Shown here in pieces: positions 1-4,546 of a stretch of DNA of 5,213 nucleotides. The position numbers were made by a program, and so were the translations under genes. Each line of letters opens with the position of its first letter. Within the stretch, counting starts at the first letter, position 1. Under the pieces are notes generated by a model. The model worked only from the letters and a program-made list of their open reading frames with translations, searched no databases and had not been told where the DNA came from. The stretch covers positions 1 to 5,213 of the forward strand of contig CAZLBV010000060.1 of assembly GCA_964557845.1 (NCBI GenBank), written 5' to 3'. The DNA comes from CAZLBV01 sp964557845 (lineage in GTDB: Bacteria > Acidobacteriota > Aminicenantia > Aminicenantales > Aminicenantaceae).

Positions 1-51
1 CTAAAGGACCTTCATAATAAAGGATTCATCGGAGAAGTGGTTGATGACTGA
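1..51 (+). CDS. C-terminal end of a PqqD-like RiPP leader-binding protein (partial, 5' cut by window edge)
   Basis: An open frame enters from the left edge and ends at TGA 49-51. It encodes the 16 residues LKDLHNKGFIGEVVDD. The pattern (Leu, charged residues, Gly-Phe-Ile, acidic end) resembles the last helix of PqqD-type RiPP recognition domains, which bind a precursor leader and deliver it to a radical SAM/SPASM enzyme. The stop overlaps the start of the radical SAM gene by 8 bases, which suggests translational coupling. In Scm cassettes a PqqD homologue (ScmD) accompanies two SPASM enzymes, so ScmD is the natural guess. A 16-residue tail is too short to prove the family: the coding frame is fairly safe, the identity is inference from context. 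Confidence 0.5.
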   Translation, partial: LKDLHNKGFIGEVVDD

Positions 52-1246
52 ACTGCATGACACTCAAAAAACTGAAAAAACTCCCGAAAATTCAAATAAT
101 GTCATCGATTTACCAGAAGGAATTCCCTTTTTAAATACTTTTTATCTCTATATCACCAACGGCTGCAACCTTAACTGCCGACACTGCTGGATCACACCTC
201 ATTTCATTAACGGAAAACCTTCTCCAGGTGAATGTTTAGATCTGGATTTATTAAAAATCGCCGTGAAACAAGGAAAAACCTTGGGATTAAGCCAGGCTAA
301 ACTGACCGGAGGCGAGCCTGTACTTCATCCGCAATTCGTTGAGATTGTTGATTTTCTCAGTAAAGAAAACATAAGGATTAACATGGAGACCAATGCCACT
401 CTTGTTACAGCTGGCTTAGCCAAACACTTGAAAAATAATACCACTATGTGGTTCGTATCCACTAGCCTGGACAGCCCCAATGCTGAAAACCACGATTATT
501 TCAGAGGTGTTCAAGGCGCTTTTAAGGCGGCGTTAAAAGGAACCGAACATCTGATTAATGCCGGTTACCGGCCGCAGGTAATCATGTCTCCTCATCGGGG
601 AAATGTCCATGAGGTAGAGGACCTGGTCAAACTAGCTGTTAAAATAGGAGCCGGATCGGTGAAATTTAATCCGGTCACTCCTACAGGCCGGGGAAAAACA
701 ATGAATAAAAAGGGAGAAACAATGGATTTTGATGAAACCATGGATCTGGTACATTTTATCAGAGGTGAGCTTCAGGAGAAGTATAAGATTAAGTTGATCA
801 TTTCAATTCCACCGGCTCTTTCTACCATTAAAGAGTTATTAAAAGAAAAAAATCTGGGGGGAGAATGCCATGTATTGAATATCTTAGGTATACTGGGAAA
901 CGGAGACATGGCCCTGTGCGGTATTGGACGGAATATCCCGGAGTTGTGCTTCGGAAATCTGGGTAAAGACGATTTAAGAGAAGTATGGATATCGCATCCA
1001 ACTCTAGTTCAATTACGGCAGGATCTGAAGAGGAAATTTCCGGGAATCTGTGGTGACTGCATCCATGCCAAGCGATGCCTAACCCACTGTGTGGCCATGA
1101 ATTATGAGCAGTATGGAAAATTGGTTCATCCAAATTTTCTCTGTGACGAAGCAGAAAAGAGAGGGATTTTCCCAGAAACCAGAAAAAAAAGTTATACCAA
1201 TAATTTTTATAAAAATGAAAGAACTAACAAAATTTCGGACATCTAA
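44..1246 (+). CDS. scmF: Radical SAM/SPASM peptide maturase, ScmF-like (SynChlorMet cassette)
   Basis: A 400-residue PqqE-like enzyme expected to modify a ribosomal peptide by S-adenosylmethionine radical chemistry in the cytoplasm. The SAM cluster motif CNLNCRHC (C41, C45, C48) is followed by GGEP at 89-92 in a radical SAM barrel. The C-terminal SPASM domain fits the family signature: C275-x11-G-x4-C292, then C336-x2-C339-x5-C345-x3-C349, then C367. These would hold two auxiliary [4Fe-4S] clusters; C302 is an extra Cys. The N-terminal stretch LNTFYLYITNGCNLNCRHCWI and the following HFINGKPSPGE segment match what I remember of ScmF, but this is recall, not a database search. ATG 44 is chosen over TTG 41 because GGAG at 31-34 lies 9 bases upstream. 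The gene overlaps both neighbours, as expected in an operon with the PqqD-like gene and the kinase-like gene. The Lys/Asn-rich tail after residue 380 is probably disordered. The SPASM class is very sure; the ScmF subfamily is less so. Confidence 0.9.
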   Translation: MTELHDTQKTEKTPENSNNVIDLPEGIPFLNTFYLYITNGCNLNCRHCWITPHFINGKPSPGECLDLDLLKIAVKQGKTLGLSQAKLTGGEPVLHPQFVEIVDFLSKENIRINMETNATLVTAGLAKHLKNNTTMWFVSTSLDSPNAENHDYFRGVQGAFKAALKGTEHLINAGYRPQVIMSPHRGNVHEVEDLVKLAVKIGAGSVKFNPVTPTGRGKTMNKKGETMDFDETMDLVHFIRGELQEKYKIKLIISIPPALSTIKELLKEKNLGGECHVLNILGILGNGDMALCGIGRNIPELCFGNLGKDDLREVWISHPTLVQLRQDLKRKFPGICGDCIHAKRCLTHCVAMNYEQYGKLVHPNFLCDEAEKRGIFPETRKKSYTNNFYKNERTNKISDI

Positions 1247-1760
1247 AAAAAACAGAGGTATGTATCTTCATGCAGCTTCAATAAAAATAAAAGGAAAGGC
1301 CCTTTTATTTCTCGGCCATTCTAGTTCAGGCAAGAGTACCATCAGCCGCCTGTTATCCAAACAATACCCCTTAATAGCCGATGATAAGGTCTGGATTGAA
1401 CTAAATAAAAATGGGAAATGGATAGTCTGTGAAGGAGAAGACTTTTTATTACCAATAAAACCAGCAGCCAGCCCTAATGGAAGGAAAAAAAAATATCCGC
1501 TGCTTGCTGTTCTGCGCATCTTCAAATCCAATAAATCGGGTATAAAATCTGTTATACCACTGGAAACCTGCAGATATATTATGGATGCAGTCTTTGAAAT
1601 AGACATTCAAAGGAAACAAAGTGATTTAAAGATTATAAAAAAGTGGTTTTCCCTGGCAGCAGAAATTTCAAGAAAAATTTCTGGCTGGGAATTGACTTTT
1701 AAAAAAGATATGAGTATTATTAATTTAATTTATGAAAAATTTGATCAGAAATTTGAATAA
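1215..1760 (+). CDS. HPr-kinase-like P-loop protein of the peptide cassette (ScmC-like)
   Basis: A 181-residue protein resembling only the catalytic half of HPr kinase/phosphorylase, which is usually about 310 residues. The segment LHAASIKIKGKALLFLG (18-34) leads into a Walker A loop GHSSSGKST (34-42). LIADDKVW (53-60) corresponds to the LvaDD segment of HPrK. The HPrK signature with GLGIINV is not visible. Family knowledge: HPrK-like kinases occur in RiPP clusters, and some in lasso peptide clusters phosphorylate a C-terminal Ser. Here the Ser/Thr-rich peptide encoded 24 bases downstream is an obvious candidate substrate, but this is inference. It may instead be the Scm cassette protein ScmC, whose function I do not know. 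The start is uncertain: ATG 1215 overlaps the SPASM gene by 32 bases and has no clear Shine-Dalgarno; ATG 1260 has AGAGG only 1 base away; ATGs at 1104 and 1113 lie deep in the SPASM gene. The gene is AT-rich and carries an A9 run (1485-1493). Confidence 0.78.
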   Translation: MKELTKFRTSKKNRGMYLHAASIKIKGKALLFLGHSSSGKSTISRLLSKQYPLIADDKVWIELNKNGKWIVCEGEDFLLPIKPAASPNGRKKKYPLLAVLRIFKSNKSGIKSVIPLETCRYIMDAVFEIDIQRKQSDLKIIKKWFSLAAEISRKISGWELTFKKDMSIINLIYEKFDQKFE

Positions 1761-1772
1761 AAGGGATTAAAA

Positions 1773-1778
1773 GAGGAG
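1773..1778 (+). promoter_or_regulatory. Strong ribosome binding site of the candidate precursor peptide
   Basis: GAGGAG lies 6 bases upstream of ATG 1785. It is a much better Shine-Dalgarno match than anything in front of the kinase-like gene or the protease gene. It fixes the peptide start and suggests that the peptide is translated in excess over the adjacent proteins, as expected of a substrate compared with its enzymes. Confidence 0.75.
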
Positions 1779-1784
1779 AATTCA

Positions 1785-2045
1785 ATGGAAAAAATTAAAT
1801 ATGAAAAGCCAGTGAGCCTTAATGCCGGAGAAGTGGCTTCTGTATTGGGCTTAAACTGCAGCACTGGAACTGATGCCATAGATATATGTCAATATGGTAG
1901 TTCTGCAGACAAAGGATGTTCAACAGGAGATGATCCAGCGGTGATTGAATACTGTCCAACTGGAAGCGTTGCTACTTCCAACTGTTATCCAACTAGTGGT
2001 ACGGCTGGCCATTCGTGTTATACAGGATCAGTCCCAGGCTGGTAA
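1785..2045 (+). CDS. Candidate RiPP precursor peptide with six Cys repeats
   Basis: An 86-residue peptide I do not recognise as a named family, though it could be an unassigned Scm cassette component. Residues 1-23 look like a leader: charged start MEKIKYEKP, then SLNAGEVASVLGL. It has no hydrophobic stretch that would make a Sec signal. From residue 24 the composition changes to Gly, Ser, Thr, Cys and Tyr. Six Cys (25, 35, 45, 57, 67, 78) are spaced 10, 10, 12, 10 and 11 residues apart, each starting a Cx(T/Y)G-type unit: CSTG, CQYG, CSTG, CPTG, CYPTSG and CYTG. The peptide ends GSVPGW. There is no CxxC zinc or cluster motif. The position between a maturase/kinase pair and a protease, the strong ribosome binding site, and the leader/core split are typical of SPASM-modified precursors. 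Thioether bonds from Cys are the usual product of SPASM enzymes acting on Cys-rich cores, but the actual chemistry cannot be read from sequence. Coding is nearly certain; the precursor role is likely. Confidence 0.82.
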   Translation: MEKIKYEKPVSLNAGEVASVLGLNCSTGTDAIDICQYGSSADKGCSTGDDPAVIEYCPTGSVATSNCYPTSGTAGHSCYTGSVPGW

Positions 2046-2062
2046 ATTAGTTTACACTCAAA

Positions 2063-2692
2063 ATGAAATACTCATATAAGGGTATGAGTATGAAAAGAAC
2101 TTTAAAAAATGGCGATTTCTTATTAATTGAATATTGCCCAACAGAAAACTTTTATAGAGGCGATATTATTGCTTATAGAGACGAAATAAAACCCAAGTTA
2201 AATAGAATAATTAGTCACCGAATTGTTAATATCAAAGGGGAAAAATTTTTTACCAAGGGTGATAACAATAAGAATCCCGATATGATTTCAGTTAATACAA
2301 ATAATTTAATCGGGAAAGTAATTGCTTATGAACGAAATGGCAAATTCCACCGGGTTATTGGAGGAATGCCCGGGCTGATTAAAGCCAGAATATGGTATTT
2401 TTTTTGTCACAGTGGTTATTTATTTTTTACAAAAATAAAATGGATATTATCAGCGAAAATAATTAGTGAAAGTATAAACAGATTTTGGGAGCATCGAATC
2501 CAAAAAATAAAAGTAAATACCAAAGAGGGTCCGGTTATTAAATGGATTTATCGTAACCGAACTCTTGCCCAACAGCTTCCAAACAATACACTCCAGAGAT
2601 CATCGTTATTAGCCCATATTTTGATTGAAACGAAGAAGATAGAAGTCAGGAGTCAGGAGCCAGAAGACAAAAAACCAGAAGATAGAAGATAG
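2063..2692 (+). CDS. Compact signal-peptidase-I-like protease (S26, Ser/His type), putative leader peptidase
   Basis: A 209-residue S24/S26-fold protease. YKGMSMKRTLKNGDFLLIE (5-23) is the catalytic box, with Ser9 in the GxSM motif. ISHRIVNIKG (50-59) has His52 where bacterial signal peptidases have Lys. FTKGDNNKNPD (63-73) is the conserved GDN box with Asp67 and Asp73. The SHR box is the archaeal/ER-type (S26B) catalytic arrangement. Unlike ordinary signal peptidases it lacks the N-terminal membrane anchor: the catalytic Ser lies only 9 residues in. An aromatic hydrophobic stretch (about 110-131) may associate with membrane. It begins 17 bases after the precursor gene, so leader removal is the attractive role. 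An in-frame TAG at 2048-2050 rules out an earlier start. ATG 2063 has no Shine-Dalgarno, so coupling to the precursor gene is likely. The last 17 residues and the stop are encoded by a heptamer repeat array, so the tail is probably not ancestral. Sampled 60-base stretches are about 27-30% G+C, lower than the right-hand genes. Confidence 0.82.
   Translation: MKYSYKGMSMKRTLKNGDFLLIEYCPTENFYRGDIIAYRDEIKPKLNRIISHRIVNIKGEKFFTKGDNNKNPDMISVNTNNLIGKVIAYERNGKFHRVIGGMPGLIKARIWYFFCHSGYLFFTKIKWILSAKIISESINRFWEHRIQKIKVNTKEGPVIKWIYRNRTLAQQLPNNTLQRSSLLAHILIETKKIEVRSQEPEDKKPEDRR
2068..2091 (+). other. Perfect 9-bp inverted repeat at the start of the protease gene
   Basis: ATACTCATA (2068-2076) and TATGAGTAT (2083-2091) are exact reverse complements around a 6-base loop TAAGGG. 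The hairpin would begin 3 bases after the start codon of the protease gene and include the codon of its catalytic Ser (2087-2089). Only two of the nine pairs are G-C, so stability is modest, and no T-run follows, so it is not a standard terminator. It could protect the 3' end of the precursor mRNA or reduce translation of the protease relative to the precursor. The repeat is seen; the function is inference. Confidence 0.4.
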
Positions 2693-2744
2693 AAGGAAAA
2701 GCTTAAAATAGTATACCCAGAAGTCAGGAGCCAGTAGTCAGAAG
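2639..2744 (+). repeat. Degenerate heptamer tandem repeat (NYAGRAG), left copy
   Basis: Seven-base units run from 2639: ATAGAAG, TCAGGAG, TCAGGAG, CCAGAAG, ACAAAAA, then after a 1-base slip CCAGAAG, ATAGAAG, ATAGAAG (to 2695). After a 21-base interruption four more follow at 2717-2744: CCAGAAG, TCAGGAG, CCAGTAG, TCAGAAG. The array starts inside the protease gene and includes its stop codon. The same family recurs inverted at 4496-4530. Short degenerate heptamer repeats of this style are known in bacteria (for example the cyanobacterial STRR class), but I cannot name this family. Confidence 0.85.
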
Positions 2745-2776
2745 AAAATCAAAAGCACGAACACCAAATGTCGAAT

Positions 2777-2839
2777 CATTCCTCATTTACCCATCAACCC
2801 ATTCACCCATTCACACATCCTCCCATCCGCTCATCTACT
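2777..2839 (+). repeat. Degenerate octamer tandem repeat (CATYNACY), left copy
   Basis: Seven exact 8-base steps from 2784: CATTTACC, CATCAACC, CATTCACC, CATTCACA, CATCCTCC, CATCCGCT and CATCTACT, preceded by a 7-base CATTCCT. The array has no G except in one unit, giving strong strand asymmetry. It follows the heptamer array in the convergent gap between the protease and aldehyde dehydrogenase genes. It matches in inverted orientation the octamers at 4391-4470. No spacer structure is present, so it is not a CRISPR array. Confidence 0.85.
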
Positions 2840-2846
2840 CTAAGTA

Positions 2847-2861
2847 ATCAGCCTAGCTGAT
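2847..2861 (-). other. Small hairpin just beyond the aldehyde dehydrogenase stop codon
   Basis: ATCAGC and GCTGAT form a 6-bp stem around a 3-base loop, 8 bases downstream of the aldehyde dehydrogenase stop. No T-run follows on either strand, so a classic intrinsic terminator is not supported. It may be a weak 3'-end stabilising hairpin or chance. Confidence 0.25.
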
Positions 2862-2869
2862 GATCTAGT

Positions 2870-4294
2870 CTAATAATTCAAATTCAAAGCCATGAGCTTA
2901 AGTTCCGTCATCTCGTCAATTGCATATTTTAGGCCTTCGCGGCCGAAGCCGGATTCCTTGACGCCTCCGTAGGGCATGTGATCGATGCGGAAGGTGGGGA
3001 TATCGTTTACGATCACGCCTCCCACATCCAGCACCTCGTAGGCTTGAAAGGCTTTCTTAAGGTCATTTGTGAAAACCCCTGCCTGAAGTCCGTAGATCGA
3101 GTCATTGACGCTGTTAAGAGCGTCACGAAAATCAGAATAGCGGTAGACCACTGCCACCGGAGCAAAAGCTTCCAGACGTGAGATGCGAAGATGGTGATCC
3201 ACATTTTCCAGGATGGTCGGAGGGACCATAGATCCATTACGCTTCCTTCCACAGAGGACCTTAGCCTTATTTTCTAAAGCCTCATTTATCCATTCCTCGG
3301 TCTGCTTGGCCGCATCTTCATTGATCATAGGGCCGATGTCGGTATCTTCGAACAAATGATTACCCATTTTAAGCTTTCCGGCAGCCGCCACAAAATCAGA
3401 TAAAAATTGATCATATATCTTTTCATGGAGATAAACTCTCTGGATGGCGATACACACCTGACCGGAATAGGAGAAAGAACCCAGAACCGTTCGGTCTAAA
3501 GCGTAGTTTAAATCTGCGTCCGGTTCGATGATTACAGCCGCATTACCACCCAGCTCCAATGTGATCCTTTTTTTGTAGGCTCTTTTTTTAAGTTCCCAGC
3601 CGATCGCAGGACTTCCAGTAAAGGTTATTTTTTTCACCCGTTCATCATCGATGAGAACATCGGCGGCTTTGTAACCGCAGGGAACGACATTGACGCCTCC
3701 CGGCGGAAGATCTGTTTCTTTGATTATTTCACCTAAAAGCAGGGATGTGGTAGCCACCTGGGATGCCGGCCGGAGGATGATCGGATTTCCAGAAGCAATA
3801 GCGGGTGCGACCTTATGGGCGACCAGATTTATAGGGAAATTAAAAGGGGTTATGCCAGCCACCACACCGATTGGGAAACGCCTCACAAAACCCCACCGCT
3901 CTTTGGTCTGGGGGCTTAGATCCAGAGGGATGATCTCGCCGTTTATTCTTTTGGCTTCTTCTGATGCGATTTTAAAGGTATCAACCGCCCGGGAAACCTC
4001 AACCCGGGACGACCTGATCGGTTTTCCCGCGCATAAGGCAATAGATTCAGCCAGTTCTTCCTTCCGCTTTTCAATGGTATCAGATATTTTTTCCAGAATG
4101 ACGGATCGTTCATGGCTGGAGAGTTTGCGGGTTTTTTCATAGGCTTTATGCGCGGAGGTAACGGCTGACTTCATCTGCGATTCATCTGCAAAATGAACTT
4201 TTGCTGCCTCTTTGTCGTCATAGGGCGATTTGATCGTGCGGATCTCACTCCCTTCCTGCCATTTGCCGTCTATCAGTAATTTATATTCTTTCAT
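2870..4294 (-). CDS. NAD(P)-dependent aldehyde dehydrogenase (lactaldehyde/GAPN-like branch)
   Basis: A complete 474-residue cytosolic aldehyde dehydrogenase, oxidising an aldehyde to its acid through a thiohemiacetal on the catalytic Cys. Visible landmarks: TPFNFP (149-154, oxyanion Asn152), FTGS (225-228, cofactor loop), ELGGN with general-base Glu247, GQVC with nucleophile Cys281, LEAFAPV with Glu375, and the end motif MPYGGVKESGFGREG (440-454). The overall pattern and the ending EMTELKLM resemble the archaeal/bacterial lactaldehyde and non-phosphorylating glyceraldehyde-3-phosphate dehydrogenase-like branch. The substrate cannot be assigned from sequence. Arg175 (LRPAS) replaces the Lys of the usual KPS/KPA motif, which contacts the cofactor ribose. 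ATG 4294 is preferred over GTG 4300 because AAGGAG (4303-4308) is 8 bases from the former and only 2 from the latter. It is transcribed alone from its own probable promoter, convergent to the peptide operon. Confidence 0.93.
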   Translation of the reverse strand: MKEYKLLIDGKWQEGSEIRTIKSPYDDKEAAKVHFADESQMKSAVTSAHKAYEKTRKLSSHERSVILEKISDTIEKRKEELAESIALCAGKPIRSSRVEVSRAVDTFKIASEEAKRINGEIIPLDLSPQTKERWGFVRRFPIGVVAGITPFNFPINLVAHKVAPAIASGNPIILRPASQVATTSLLLGEIIKETDLPPGGVNVVPCGYKAADVLIDDERVKKITFTGSPAIGWELKKRAYKKRITLELGGNAAVIIEPDADLNYALDRTVLGSFSYSGQVCIAIQRVYLHEKIYDQFLSDFVAAAGKLKMGNHLFEDTDIGPMINEDAAKQTEEWINEALENKAKVLCGRKRNGSMVPPTILENVDHHLRISRLEAFAPVAVVYRYSDFRDALNSVNDSIYGLQAGVFTNDLKKAFQAYEVLDVGGVIVNDIPTFRIDHMPYGGVKESGFGREGLKYAIDEMTELKLMALNLNY

Positions 4295-4334
4295 AATCAC
4301 GTCTCCTTAGATTTTTTTTAACTTACCACTTCAC

Positions 4335-4363
4335 ATTATTTATTAAAACTCTTTTCTTCTCAA
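4335..4363 (-). promoter_or_regulatory. Probable sigma70-type promoter of the aldehyde dehydrogenase gene
   Basis: On the - strand TTGAGA (4358-4363; 5/6 match to TTGACA) and AATAAT (4335-4340; 5/6 match to TATAAT) are separated by exactly 17 bases. Transcription would start near 4328, giving a leader of roughly 35 bases with the AAGGAG ribosome binding site. The site lies between the octamer array and the gene, in AT-rich sequence. No operator palindrome is evident. Confidence 0.55.
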
Positions 4364-4390
4364 GTTTCTTGCAAATGAATGAAAATGTAT

Positions 4391-4470
4391 ATGAGTGGAT
4401 GGGTTGTTAAGTCAATGGGTGGATGAGTATAAAAGTGGATGGGTGGATGAGTCAATGAGTGAATGAGGAG
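4391..4470 (-). repeat. Degenerate octamer tandem repeat, right copy (inverted relative to the left copy)
   Basis: On the + strand ATG recurs at 4391, 4399, 4415, 4423, 4439, 4447, 4455 and 4463, all multiples of 8 apart with two degenerate units between. Read on the - strand the units are CATTCACT, CATTGACT, CATCCACC, CATCCACT and so on, the same CATYNACY family as at 2777-2839. About ten units are present. They lie about 28 bases upstream of the predicted -35 box of the aldehyde dehydrogenase gene. Confidence 0.85.
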
Positions 4471-4495
4471 TGCTCCGGGTTTCATACTTTTGGTT

Positions 4496-4530
4496 CTTCT
4501 AACTCCTATCTTCTAACTTCTATATTCTGC
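4496..4530 (-). repeat. Degenerate heptamer tandem repeat, right copy (inverted relative to the left copy)
   Basis: Five 7-base units, read on the - strand as GCAGAAT, ATAGAAG, TTAGAAG, ATAGGAG and TTAGAAG, fitting the NYAGRAG consensus of the array at 2639-2744. It begins 16 bases beyond the stop codon of the AP endonuclease gene and precedes the octamer array in that gene's direction, the same order as after the protease gene. Confidence 0.8.
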
Positions 4531-4546
4531 TTTTTTTATAAATAGC

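Noticed and set aside
828..1133. Antisense frame opposite the radical SAM gene
   Set aside because: It lies wholly inside a well-supported SPASM domain, has no ribosome binding site and resembles no protein; it is a shadow of the real gene.
1104..1214. Longer kinase-like protein starting at ATG 1104 or 1113
   Set aside because: This would place more than 100 bases inside the SPASM gene, and the added residues are simply the +1-frame reading of its conserved Cys and C-terminal region, with no HPrK resemblance.
1485..1493. Frameshift at the A9 run in the kinase-like gene
   Set aside because: The frame remains open and sensible on both sides of the run, and no second fragment continues in another frame, so no pseudogene or sequencing error is called.
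2090..2092. Protease start at ATG 2090 with AAGGG 7 bases upstream
   Set aside because: It would remove the catalytic Ser9 of the conserved GMSM motif, so ATG 2063 is kept despite its weak ribosome binding site.
3690..4142. 150-codon + strand frame inside the aldehyde dehydrogenase gene
   Set aside because: The opposite strand encodes conserved aldehyde dehydrogenase motifs throughout; the antisense translation has no recognisable features. Other short frames in 2978-3252 and 3943-4140 are rejected for the same reason.
2777..4470. CRISPR array or insertion sequence defined by the repeats around the aldehyde dehydrogenase
   Set aside because: Units are 7-8 bases, contiguous and degenerate with no spacers, so not CRISPR. 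No transposase, no precise terminal inverted repeats and no target duplication are visible, so no insertion sequence is called.
4301..4546. Small gene or RNA gene in the gap between the aldehyde dehydrogenase and AP endonuclease genes
   Set aside because: The gap is accounted for by the promoter and the two repeat arrays; no frame with a start and ribosome binding site, and no tRNA-like or riboswitch-like fold, was seen.
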